Positions 35,104 to 43,556 of a stretch of DNA of 64,000 nt are shown here, piece by piece. Below the pieces are notes generated by a model, which was given only the letters and a program-made list of their open reading frames with translations, was not told the origin of the DNA and ran no database searches. The position numbers and the translations under genes are program-made. Each line of letters begins with the position of its first letter. Position 1 is the stretch's first letter. The stretch is from JBFAPK01 sp040676675 (GTDB taxonomy: Bacteria; Actinomycetota; Actinomycetes; Mycobacteriales; Micromonosporaceae), in the NCBI RefSeq assembly GCF_040676675.1, contig NZ_JBFAPK010000047.1, positions 1 to 64,000 of the forward strand. The letters run 5' to 3'.

Positions 35104-37227
35104 ATGACGTCCAGCACCGAATTGACGATCACCTGCCCGGACTGTGTCGGGCTCACCTTCACTCTGGTCCAGTGCACCTGCGTCAGCGGCGGCGACCGGC
35201 TGGTGGTCGACTTCGACCTAGGCGACCCGGACGGCAAGCCGTACCGGGACTGCCTGGTCTGCCAGGGCACCGGCACCGTCGCGCGCGCCTGCACCCGGTG
35301 CGAGCAGCGCGGACGCCGCCGGGCCCAGCTCGTGCTCACCGTGGCGAATCTCGACACCGGTACGGTCGCCTCGCGCAACGTCGTACCCGGGTCGCTGGAG
35401 CCGGTGCCCGCGCCCGACGGCGGCTGGCGCCTCGTCCTCACCCCGGTGGTACGCGACCTGGCCGCCGCCGTCGGCGCTGAGACCATCACCGACATCTGGG
35501 ACGCGAGGCGTCCCCTCAAGGAACAGTTCGCCCCGCTGCCGTCCTGGCGGCCCGACCTGCCGGCCGAGCGGCGGTACGCCATCGAGGCCGAGGCGATCAC
35601 CCGACAGGACTTCTACCCGTGGCGGCTCTACCTCGGGCGGGTCCGCGCGCAGCAGCCCTTCGACCCGGACCGGGCGCTGGGGTGGCTCTGCGCCGTGGCG
35701 GACCTGCTCTGCCTCGACCTGATGGTGGAGGCCCGCCACGAACCGTGGGGTGACCTCTCCTGGGACGTCCGCTACGAGGTGGCCGGTGGGCCGGTGCCCG
35801 CCAACCCGTCGCACCGGGCGCGTGACCTGCCCGAGGCGGTCGCCACCACCACCGTCCAGGACGCCCTCGACGGGCTGGGCCGACGCGGGCTCGCCGCGTC
35901 GGCGTACGCGATCGGGCCGGCCTCGCCCGAACGCCAGTGGCCGCCCGTGATCGACCTCGACCAGGTCGAACGCCGGGTCCACGCCGACGCGCGCGACGCC
36001 CTCTACGCGGCCGGCGGGGCGGCCGGCGCCCAGGCGATCTGGCGCGACGGCCGCTGGTGGCACACCCGGCTGCGCCCCGGCGACACCACCGAGGTTCTCG
36101 CCGAGCGCTCCACCGGCCAGATCGTCAGCCGGCGGGTCACCAGCTTGGCGCGCAACTGGGAGCCGCCCGCCTCGGTCCGGCGCGGCGACCCGATCCCCTA
36201 CACGGTCTGCCCGGACTGCGACCCGGACAGCCGCCTGCGCCGCTGCCTCTGCACCCTCGGCGGCCGGCCGGTCGACGCCGACTGTGCGAGCTGCGCCGGG
36301 ACCGGCCTCGCCGCCTCGACGCTGCCCTGCCCCACCTGCCGGGACAGCCACCGGATCTACTCGGCGCTCACCGTCACCGTCACCGACCTGCGCTCGCGCG
36401 TCGTGCACCAGCTCTGGCGTCCGCAACCCGGCGAACCGGCCGAGCTGGTCGCCACCCAACCCGGCGGCCGGCCCGTCTACCGGCTCGCCGAGCGTTATCG
36501 GCTCGACCGGTGGGCGGCCATCTTCGGGGTACCGTCCGGAGAACTCACCGAGGCCGACGGCGGCCACGAGGTCGGCCAGGACCTGCGCGAAGGCGTCGTC
36601 ACCGCCTCCGGCCCCGGCGCCGACCCGGTCATCGAGTACGTCGCCTCCGCCGGACGTGGACAGCCCGGCGCCCGGTTCATCGTCGTGGCCGCCCCGCCGG
36701 AGGTGCCGCCCCTGCCGGTGCTGATCCGGCTCGCCCTCGGGCTGCGCCTGGCCGTCGTGGTCACCATCGAGGACCACCGGCTCGACGCGGACGACCCGCG
36801 CAAGCTGCACGGCCAGCGCTGGCAGGTCGAGATCGTGCCGCCCGAGCCGTCCGGACCGCTGCCTGGTCAGCCGGACCAGCGGGGCACATCCGAGCAGCCC
36901 GACCGGCTGGACCCGCCGGTGTGTCCGACGCTCGCGGCGGCCATCGGGCACTGCCTCCGATACCTGGGAAACGCACTGGTCGACGCGGTGCCAACCGAGC
37001 CGGACCAGCCGATCGAGGTGCCGCAGTTGCCGGTACCGGTGGCCGTCACCGACCCGACGCCACTGATCGAACGCCTCGGCGCGCACTACCCGGGCCGGCC
37101 GGTCGCCATCCGCTTCGACGCGGGCGGCTGCCACGTCCGGCTCGGCGAGCGGGACGGCGTCCGGCCGCTCGCGCGGGCCCGTACCCTCGCCGCCGCCGTC
37201 ACCGCCCTCGGCCTGACCAGCTCGTGA
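35104..37227 (+). CDS. Internally duplicated zinc-ribbon protein of unknown function
   Basis: A 707-residue soluble protein made of two related halves. Each begins with a DnaJ-like set of paired cysteines: 'CPDC', a 'CTC/CLC' pair, 'DCLVCQGTGTVARACTRC' in the first half and 'CASCAGTGLAASTLPCPTC' in the second (about residues 380-420). Each set is followed by 'AQLVLTVANLDTGTVASR' or 'SALTVTVTDLRSRVVHQL', i.e. the same beta-rich segment. The rest has no recognised catalytic motif. ATG 35104 has GGAGG at good spacing; GTG 35068, overlapping the previous stop, is an alternative. Function unknown; nucleic-acid or protein binding is plausible. Confidence 0.7.
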   Translation: MTSSTELTITCPDCVGLTFTLVQCTCVSGGDRLVVDFDLGDPDGKPYRDCLVCQGTGTVARACTRCEQRGRRRAQLVLTVANLDTGTVASRNVVPGSLEPVPAPDGGWRLVLTPVVRDLAAAVGAETITDIWDARRPLKEQFAPLPSWRPDLPAERRYAIEAEAITRQDFYPWRLYLGRVRAQQPFDPDRALGWLCAVADLLCLDLMVEARHEPWGDLSWDVRYEVAGGPVPANPSHRARDLPEAVATTTVQDALDGLGRRGLAASAYAIGPASPERQWPPVIDLDQVERRVHADARDALYAAGGAAGAQAIWRDGRWWHTRLRPGDTTEVLAERSTGQIVSRRVTSLARNWEPPASVRRGDPIPYTVCPDCDPDSRLRRCLCTLGGRPVDADCASCAGTGLAASTLPCPTCRDSHRIYSALTVTVTDLRSRVVHQLWRPQPGEPAELVATQPGGRPVYRLAERYRLDRWAAIFGVPSGELTEADGGHEVGQDLREGVVTASGPGADPVIEYVASAGRGQPGARFIVVAAPPEVPPLPVLIRLALGLRLAVVVTIEDHRLDADDPRKLHGQRWQVEIVPPEPSGPLPGQPDQRGTSEQPDRLDPPVCPTLAAAIGHCLRYLGNALVDAVPTEPDQPIEVPQLPVPVAVTDPTPLIERLGAHYPGRPVAIRFDAGGCHVRLGERDGVRPLARARTLAAAVTALGLTSS

Positions 37228-37300
37228 CCGGTGTGGCCGGTGGCCGGGCCGGTCCGGCCACCATCGATTCGCCCGGCCCGGTCGATCCGCCTTGGGCCGG

Positions 37301-40300
37301 TCAATCCGCCCGGCCTTCCGGCGGCACGGCCGGGCCGCGGCCAACGGCCGCGCACGCCGAGGCGGCCGGCGCGGTGCCCGCCGGGGTACCGGCCGGGGCC
37401 GACAGGTGGGCGCGGATGGCCGCGGCGGTCGTCTCCTCGTCGTCGGTGTGGTCCACGCCGAGTCCGGTGAGGATCTCCAGGGCGAGCCGCCAGTGCTCCC
37501 GGGCCCGTCCGTCGTCGCCGAGGGCCTGACGGGCGTGGGCGATCCCGTCGTGGGCGCGCGCCTGGTCGACGGGTTGGCCCAGCTCGCCCGCCAGAGCCAG
37601 GGCCCGCTCGTGGTACGCGACGGCCGCGCCCGGGTCGCCGGTGGCGTACCGGACCCGGCCCAGGCCCTGCTGGGCCTCGAACTCCAGGTTGCTGTCGCCG
37701 CCCTCCCGGGCCAGGTCGAGGAGCTGCCGGTAGTGGTCGGTGGCCTGGGCGTACCGGCCCTGGCGCCGGTGGATGTGACCGAGGCCGTTGAGCGCGTCCA
37801 GCTCGCCCCGGCGGTGGCCGGTCGCCCGGGCGATCCGCAGCGCCCGCTCGTAGTGGTCGGCGGCCGGCTCGTCGCGTCCCTCAAGCCGGTGCAGCAGGCC
37901 GAGCCCGTTGAGCGCGTCCAGTTCGCGGGGGCGGTAGCCGGTCGCGGCGGCGAGCCGCAGCACCTGTTCGAGGTGGTCGGTGGCCTGCGCGTACCGGCCC
38001 TGGCGCCGGTGGATGGTGGCGAGCCCGTTCAGCGCGTCCAGCTCGCCGACCCGGTTGCCCGCCGCGCGGGCGAGCCGCAGCGCGCGCTCCAGGTGGTCGG
38101 TGGCCTGCGCGTACCGGCCCTGCAGGCGGTGGATGTCGCCGAGGCCCGTCAGCGCGGCCAACTCGCCGGAACGGTGGTCGATGCCCCGGGCGATCCGCAG
38201 CGCCTCCCCGTACCGGTCGGCGGCCTGGGTGAGCCGGCCCTGGAGCCGGTGGATGTTGCCGAGGCCCACCAGCGCGTCCAACTCGTCGCCCCGGCTGCCG
38301 GTCGCCCGGGCGGTGGACAGGGCCTGGCGGTGCAGGAGTTCGGCGTCGTGGTACCGGCCCCGGATGCGCAGGTGCCGGTGCAGGACGGCAGACAGGTGCA
38401 CCAGGTGCGCCGGCAGGTCGTGGTCGGCGGCGTACCGCGCGGCGGCCAGCAGGTTGGGCAGCTCGGCGTCCAACCAGCCCAGCGCCCGCGCCGGGTCGGG
38501 CACGTCCGGTCGCGCGGTGGTCGCCGGCGGTACCGGCGGGAGCTGTTCCCGCTCGTACGGATAGGCGGTCTCCGTGGCCAGCGCCGCGGTGTGCCGGTAG
38601 TGGTCGAGCAGCCGGACCAGCGCCGCCCGGACGGCGGGATCCGACCCGTCGCCCGCGACCTGTGCGGCGTGGGCGCGGACCAGGTCGTGGAAGCGGTAGC
38701 GGCCGGTGGCGGGTTCGAGCAGCAGGTGCGCGTCGAGCAGTTGGTCGAGCATCCGCCCCGCGTGCGTCACGGTGGAGTCGAGCAGGGCCGCGGCGGCGTA
38801 CGGGTCGATGTCGGACCCCGGGTGCGGGCCCAGCAGCCGGTACGCCCGCTGCTGGTCGGCGCTCAGGTGCTGGTACGACAGGTCGAGTGCGGCGGTGACG
38901 CTGCGCTGGCCCGCCTCCAGCTCGTCCAGCCGTTGCTGCAGGTCCCGCAGGCGCGCGACCAGGTGGGACAGGTCCCAGGTGGCGTGCGAGCGCAGCCGGG
39001 CGGCGGCGATCCGGATCGCCAGCGGCAGCCGCCCACAGAGCTGCACCAGTTCGACCAGCAGGCCGGCCGGCGCCTCGGCGAGCCGGTCCTCGCCGACGCT
39101 GCGGGTGAAGAGCGCGACCGCGTCGGGCACCGGCAGGGTGTCCAGCGACAGCGTACGGGTACGGTCGAGCCCGGCCAGCCGGCGCCGGCTGGTGACCAGC
39201 ACCAGCGAGCCCGGCGTGCCCGGCAGCAGCGGCGCCACCTGGGACTCCGCGGCGGCGTTGTCCAGCAGGATCAGCATCCGCTGGTCGGCGACCCGGTGGC
39301 GGAACAGCGCGGCCCGCTCGTCGGTGTTCGCCGGGATCTGCGGCGGGGGCACGCCCAGTTGCCGCAGGACGCAGTCGAGCGCCTCGGCCGGCTCCATCGG
39401 CGCCACCCCGGGGGTGTGGCCGTGCAGGTCGAGGAAGAGCTGGCCGTCCGGGTAGTGACCGGCGATCCGGTGCGCCACGTGGACGGCGAGCGCGCTCTTG
39501 CCGATCCCGGCCATCCCGTCGATCGCGCTGATCACCACCGTGGACGCGTCCTGCACCTCGTCCAGCGCGGCCAGCTCGCGCTCGCGCCCGGTGAACATCT
39601 GCGGCGGCGTGGGCAACTGTCGCGGTACCCGCCGCGCGGCCACCGCGGCGGCCGGGGGCACGGCGGGCGGCGGGGCCAGGGTGGGGTCGGCGGAGAGGAT
39701 CCGCCGGTGTACCTGTTGCAGCGCCTCGCCGGGCCGGATCCCGAGCTCCCGGTCGAGCAGCCGGTAGACGCGCTGGTACGCGTCGAGGGCGTGGGCCTGC
39801 CGGCCGGCGCGGTACAGCGCGACCATCAGCTGGGCCCAGAGCCGCTCGCGCAGCGGGTGGCGGGCGGTCAGCGTGGCCAGTTCGGCGGCGAGGACCGCCG
39901 GCTTGGCCAGCGCGAGCCGCGCCTCGATGCTCTCCTCCAGCACCGTCATGCGCAGCTCTTCGAGCCGCTCGGTCTCCGGCCGGAGGGCGGCGGGCAGCGG
40001 CAGGTCCTCCAGTACGGGTCCGCGCCACTGGGCGAGGGACCGCCCCAGGCGCTCGGCGGCGAGCGCGTGCTGCTGCTCGGCCAGCGCCTGCCGTCCCTCG
40101 CCGGCCAGCCGCTCGAAGACGGCGGCGTCCAACTCCTCGTGCCGGGCCCGGAGCACGTACCCGCCGGACAGCCGGCGCAGGCGGGCCCGGTCGGCCGGCT
40201 CGTCGCCGCGCAACAGCCGGCGCAGGTCGCTGACGTAGGACTGGAGGTTGGCGCGCGCCGACGACGGCGCCGACTCGGGCCAGAGCAGGTCGAGCAGCGT

Positions 40301-40432
40301 CTCGGTGGAGACCGGGGCGTTGGCGTGCAGCAGCAGCACGGCCAGGAGCAGCCGCTGCTTGCGCCGGGGCGGCACGAGCAACCGGCCCGCGGCGCCCCTG
40401 ACCTCCAGCGGTCCCAGGATCCGAAACTCCAT
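37301..40432 (-). CDS. AfsR/SARP-type transcriptional regulator with NB-ARC and TPR domains
   Basis: A 1043-residue regulator. N-terminal OmpR-like winged helix and BTAD domain (residues 1-250, 'MEFRILGPLEVRGAAGRLLV' ... 'LDAYQRVYRLLDRELGIRPG'), an NB-ARC ATPase with P-loop 'GMAGIGKS' near 309, and a C-terminal array of about seven 40-residue TPRs (710-1000). Proteins of this design activate secondary-metabolite or developmental genes when the ATPase domain is relieved by a ligand or partner. No biosynthetic cluster adjoins it, so the target is not evident. The TPR-coding DNA repeats at 120-base intervals. Confidence 0.9.
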   Translation of the reverse strand: MEFRILGPLEVRGAAGRLLVPPRRKQRLLLAVLLLHANAPVSTETLLDLLWPESAPSSARANLQSYVSDLRRLLRGDEPADRARLRRLSGGYVLRARHEELDAAVFERLAGEGRQALAEQQHALAAERLGRSLAQWRGPVLEDLPLPAALRPETERLEELRMTVLEESIEARLALAKPAVLAAELATLTARHPLRERLWAQLMVALYRAGRQAHALDAYQRVYRLLDRELGIRPGEALQQVHRRILSADPTLAPPPAVPPAAAVAARRVPRQLPTPPQMFTGRERELAALDEVQDASTVVISAIDGMAGIGKSALAVHVAHRIAGHYPDGQLFLDLHGHTPGVAPMEPAEALDCVLRQLGVPPPQIPANTDERAALFRHRVADQRMLILLDNAAAESQVAPLLPGTPGSLVLVTSRRRLAGLDRTRTLSLDTLPVPDAVALFTRSVGEDRLAEAPAGLLVELVQLCGRLPLAIRIAAARLRSHATWDLSHLVARLRDLQQRLDELEAGQRSVTAALDLSYQHLSADQQRAYRLLGPHPGSDIDPYAAAALLDSTVTHAGRMLDQLLDAHLLLEPATGRYRFHDLVRAHAAQVAGDGSDPAVRAALVRLLDHYRHTAALATETAYPYEREQLPPVPPATTARPDVPDPARALGWLDAELPNLLAAARYAADHDLPAHLVHLSAVLHRHLRIRGRYHDAELLHRQALSTARATGSRGDELDALVGLGNIHRLQGRLTQAADRYGEALRIARGIDHRSGELAALTGLGDIHRLQGRYAQATDHLERALRLARAAGNRVGELDALNGLATIHRRQGRYAQATDHLEQVLRLAAATGYRPRELDALNGLGLLHRLEGRDEPAADHYERALRIARATGHRRGELDALNGLGHIHRRQGRYAQATDHYRQLLDLAREGGDSNLEFEAQQGLGRVRYATGDPGAAVAYHERALALAGELGQPVDQARAHDGIAHARQALGDDGRAREHWRLALEILTGLGVDHTDDEETTAAAIRAHLSAPAGTPAGTAPAASACAAVGRGPAVPPEGRAD
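37420..38310. repeat. 120-bp direct repeats encoding TPRs
   Basis: Degenerate 120-base units spaced regularly inside the AfsR-type gene; the phrases 'ELDALNGLG.IHRRQGRYAQ' recur. Several segments are identical over 30 or more bases, so units can recombine. Confidence 0.8.
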
Positions 40433-40756
40433 GGTGTCCCCGTCCCAGTCCCCGTCTTCGGCCGAGGCGACAGCCGCCGCCGGTACCGGTCATGGTGGCT
40501 GCGCGACCCAGGTTAACCGCTGGGTGCGTCGATCTCCGCCCGGGACAGATATCGGACAAGGTAGCCAGAACGGTCGATGCCACACGGGATCTACACGGCC
40601 GCGTATGGCGGGCCGTGTGGCGCCGCGCGACAGGGTGGTCCAGGTACGGGGGCGACCGGTGGTCCCGCCGGCCGGCCGTTCGAGGGGGGTGGCGCGGCGC
40701 GGCGGGACGCCCGGTCGGTTCGACCCCGTCGAGTCGACCGGACGGAGGTCAGCATC

Positions 40757-40891
40757 GTGACGAAGTGGATTGCCGGTACGGGACCGTCGCGCCTCGCGTG
40801 CGGCGCGACCGCGGAACCCGGCTCGCTCCAGGGCCCGTTCGCCACCGGCGTGCCCGTGCCCTTGCCCCGTCGATCATGGAGTTGTGGCTGA
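40757..40891 (+). CDS. Possible 44-residue small protein running into a repeat
   Basis: GTG 40757 with GGAGG eight bases upstream; the peptide begins 'VTKWIAGTGPSRLACGATAE'. The last codons and the stop lie inside the family B repeat. The good ribosome site is the only support; the repeat-derived end suggests a truncated gene or chance frame. Confidence 0.25.
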   Translation: MTKWIAGTGPSRLACGATAEPGSLQGPFATGVPVPLPRRSWSCG

Positions 40892-40943
40892 CAAAATGCC
40901 ACATTCATGATGCTCTGTTCCGACCACAACTCCTTGATCGACG
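40868..40943. repeat. Family B palindromic repeat, copy 1
   Basis: Arms 40868-40887 and 40924-40943 (core gatcatggagttgtgg, one mismatch), 36-base interior. Upstream of the DUF559-like gene. Confidence 0.85.
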
Positions 40944-41004
40944 AGGTGGGTAGGAGCGGGCGCGGGCGGGGCGGGCGTTAGCAGACGGGAGCTTGATCAG
41001 GGGG

Positions 41005-41946
41005 ATGTCCACAGGGAACCTGCTGGTCCACAAGGCGGGCGGACCGGCTGGGACGTCGGGCCCGGCGTCTCCAGCATCGGTCGGCGTGACCGAAGACCTC
41101 TGCCCGTACGCCCGGCTGCTGGCGGCTGGCTCCTCTCGTTGGAATGTCCGCGCTCGCGTCGCTAATGGTGGGCTGAACCGCGTGACCCGGGGGGTTTACG
41201 GTCCCTGGAGCGACCGGGGTGATCGGGGCGAGCTGCTGCCCGGAATGTTCCTGCGGTTGCCGGCCGGCGCGGTGGTGGGCTTCCATACCGGCGCCGAGCT
41301 GCACGGCTTCGCCGACCTGCACGACCCGGCCATCCATGTCATCGTGCCCGCCGGTACCCCGGTACCGAAGATCAGCGGCGTGGTCGCGCACGAGGCTGTG
41401 CTTCCGGTACGGGGCACGGTGGAACTGGCCGGGGTGCCCTGCGCGCCGGCGGCTCGCTGCGCCGTCGACCTGGCCCGAAGCGTACGGCGAATGGACGCGC
41501 TGCCGCTGCTCGACCTCGCCCTGCGCTCGAACGCGAGCACGGCGGAGGAACTGCGTGACGAGGTGCGGCGGCACGCCCGTCTGCGTGGCGTCTGCCAGGC
41601 TCGTCAACTGGTGGGATTGGCCGACCCGAGAGCCGAGTGCCGCCAGGAAAGCCAACTGCGCCTGGTGCTCGTCGATGGTGGACTGCCCGTACCGGAGCCG
41701 CAGCTGTGGGTGGCGGACGAGTTCGGGGTGGCGCGGTATCGGCTTGATCTCGGCTACCGCGCGCGCCGGATCGGCGTCGAGTACGACGGCGCCACGCACC
41801 TCGACCGTGATCGTCTGCGTCACGATCGGGAGAGGATGAACTGGCTCGCCGCGCGGGGCTGGCGGATGCGCTACTTCACCGATCTCGACCTCTACCGCCG
41901 CCCGACTCACGTCGTGCAGGCCGTGCGTAACCTCCTGCTCCGCTGA
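41005..41946 (+). CDS. DUF559-like protein with N-terminal AbiEi-like region
   Basis: A 313-residue protein. The C-terminal 80 residues look like a DUF559/Vsr-type PD-(D/E)xK fold ('RYRLDLGYRARRIGVEYDGA', then 'RERMNWLAARGWRMRYFT'), with Asp and Glu where the catalytic pair would be. The N-terminal half ('GGLNRVTRGVYGPW', 'AAVVGFHTGAELHGF'-like) resembles the winged-helix part of AbiEi-type antitoxin-like proteins. Such actinomycete proteins are common and uncharacterised. ATG 41005 is a tentative start; TTG 40993 is possible. A family B repeat lies on each side of the gene. Confidence 0.7.
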   Translation: MSTGNLLVHKAGGPAGTSGPASPASVGVTEDLCPYARLLAAGSSRWNVRARVANGGLNRVTRGVYGPWSDRGDRGELLPGMFLRLPAGAVVGFHTGAELHGFADLHDPAIHVIVPAGTPVPKISGVVAHEAVLPVRGTVELAGVPCAPAARCAVDLARSVRRMDALPLLDLALRSNASTAEELRDEVRRHARLRGVCQARQLVGLADPRAECRQESQLRLVLVDGGLPVPEPQLWVADEFGVARYRLDLGYRARRIGVEYDGATHLDRDRLRHDRERMNWLAARGWRMRYFTDLDLYRRPTHVVQAVRNLLLR

Positions 41947-41951
41947 TCACC

Positions 41952-42029
41952 GCGTCGATCATGGACTTGTGGTCGGCGCAATCACGTGCAATAGCGACAT
42001 AATGCCGACCACAACTCCATGATCGACGC
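41952..42029. repeat. Family B palindromic repeat, copy 2
   Basis: 26-bp arms with one mismatch (41952-41977 and 42004-42029) and a 26-base interior, six bases after the DUF559-like gene. The longest arms of the four copies. Confidence 0.88.
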
Positions 42030-42109
42030 GGACGTCGACGCGGACGGCGGACGGAGGGCGGCGCGGACGGCGGACGGAGGGCGGCGCGGACGGCGGGGTG
42101 GGGCGGGAG

Positions 42110-42304
42110 TCAGGAGCGGGTGTCGCCGTGCTCGACGCAGGTGGCGGTCCAGCCGGCCGGCAGGACCTGCACCTTCATCCGACGGCGGCAGGCCGGGCAG
42201 TACCGTGGCGGCTCCAGCGACCGCGCCGTCCGGCACCCGTCGTGCCCGCCGTCGGAGAGCGCGCCACCGCAGCGATCACACCAGGGCAGCACCGGCGTCG
42301 TCAT
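42110..42304 (-). CDS. bsaP: Biotin synthase auxiliary protein
   Basis: A 64-residue protein with two CxxC pairs (C-DRC and 'RYCPACRRR') plus further Cys and His, matching the small BsaP proteins encoded after bioB in actinobacteria and needed for biotin synthase to turn over. The ATG at 42304 overlaps the bioB stop as TGATG. It is the last gene of the bioB transcript. Confidence 0.75.
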   Translation of the reverse strand: MTTPVLPWCDRCGGALSDGGHDGCRTARSLEPPRYCPACRRRMKVQVLPAGWTATCVEHGDTRS

Positions 42305-43299
42305 CACAGCGTCGCCGACAGCGCCTTGACCGGCATCTTCAGCTCGTCCAGCAGGGCCAGGTCCGCCTCGGCCGGCCGGCCCAGCGTGGTCAGGTAGTTG
42401 CCGACGATCACGGCGTTGATGCCGCCGAGCAGCCCGTCGCGGGTACCGAGGTCACCGAGGGTGATCTCCCGGCCGCCCGCGTACCGCAGGATGGTGCGCG
42501 GCATGGCCAGCCGGAACGCGGCGATGGCCCGCAGCGCGTCGCGGCCCTCGACGACCGGACGGTCGCCCAGCGGCGTGCCGGGACGCGGGTTGAGGAAATT
42601 CAGCGGCACCTCGTGCGGGTCCAGCTCGGCGAGCTGCGCGGCGAACTCGGCCCGCTGCTCGACGGTCTCACCCAGCCCGAGGATGCCACCGCAGCAGACC
42701 TCCATCCCGGAGGCGCGAACCATCTTCAGCGTCTCCCAGCGCTCCTCCCAGCTGTGCGTGGTGACCACGTTCGGGAAGTAGGAGCGGCAGGTCTCCAGGT
42801 TGTGGTTGTAGCGGTGCACGCCCATCTCGACCAGCTCGTCCACCTGGGCCTGGGTCAGCATGCCCAACGAGGCGGCGACCTGGATCTCCACCTCGGCCCG
42901 GATCGCGGCCACGCCCTCGCGCATCTGCTTCATCAGCCGCTCGTCCGGACCGCGTACCGCTGCGACGATGCAGAACTCCGTCGCCCCGGTCGCCGCGGTC
43001 TGCCTCGCCGCCTCCACCAGCGCCGGGATGTCCAGCCAGACCGAGCGTACGGGCGAGGTGAACAGGCCGGACTGCGAGCAGAAGTGGCAGTCCTCCGGGC
43101 AGCCGCCGGTCTTGAGCGAGACGATGCCCTCGACCTCGACCTCCGGGCCGCACCAGCGCATCCGTACCTCGTGGGCGAGTTGCAGCGCGGCGCTCAGCCG
43201 CTCGTCGGGCAGCCGCAGCACGGCGAGCACGCCGGCCTCGTCGAGGCCGATTCCCTTGCCGAGTACCTGGTCGCGCGCCTGGTCGAGGATGTCTGGCAT
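42304..43299 (-). CDS. bioB: Biotin synthase
   Basis: A 331-residue radical-SAM enzyme that inserts sulfur into dethiobiotin. The radical-SAM Cys triad is C67-x3-C71-x2-C74 ('CPEDCHFC'). Family blocks 'YNHNLETCRSYFPNVV', 'VCCGGILGLGET' and 'NFLNPRPGTPL' are intact. TAGGGT lies six bases before the ATG, the pattern of a leaderless actinomycete transcript. Divergent from bioF-bioD; bioA is not in this window. Confidence 0.95.
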   Translation of the reverse strand: MPDILDQARDQVLGKGIGLDEAGVLAVLRLPDERLSAALQLAHEVRMRWCGPEVEVEGIVSLKTGGCPEDCHFCSQSGLFTSPVRSVWLDIPALVEAARQTAATGATEFCIVAAVRGPDERLMKQMREGVAAIRAEVEIQVAASLGMLTQAQVDELVEMGVHRYNHNLETCRSYFPNVVTTHSWEERWETLKMVRASGMEVCCGGILGLGETVEQRAEFAAQLAELDPHEVPLNFLNPRPGTPLGDRPVVEGRDALRAIAAFRLAMPRTILRYAGGREITLGDLGTRDGLLGGINAVIVGNYLTTLGRPAEADLALLDELKMPVKALSATL

Positions 43300-43305
43300 G
43301 GTCGT

Positions 43306-43311
43306 ACCCTA
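43306..43311 (-). promoter_or_regulatory. -10 element of bioB, leaderless start
   Basis: On the minus strand TAGGGT ends six bases before the ATG, placing the transcription start at the ATG itself. Confidence 0.55.
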
Positions 43312-43556
43312 CAAGGCCGGCCGCCCCCGCCGCCGTTCCCGCCCCGCCCTCCGAGTACCCCCGGCGCGTCGCCGCCCGCCCACCGTGGCCACCCCGCTCA
43401 CCTCACCCCACCGGATCGAGCCCGCCACGCCACCCCAGCCGCCCCCGGCCCACAAGCGCGAGCAGAGAGGAGAAAGACCAGGCGAGAGCGCGGCGCCAGG
43501 GCGGCGGGGCTGGGCGGGTGGTACCTTGCCCGGTCGGGACGAACGGAGGTGTACGC

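Larger units (their letters stand above)
40433..41004. other. Intergenic region with family B repeat
   Basis: About 570 bases between divergent genes. It holds the AfsR-gene promoter region, a family B repeat (40868-40943) and a weak 44-codon frame at 40757-40891. No other gene is supported. Confidence 0.6.

Noticed and set aside
37420..38310. CRISPR-like regular repeats
   Set aside because: The 120-base periodicity encodes TPR motifs in frame; there are no spacers and no cas genes.
37292..40516. A 1074-codon plus-strand open frame
   Set aside because: Antisense to the AfsR-type regulator, whose domains are unmistakable; composition is Arg/Gly/Gln-rich with no motif.
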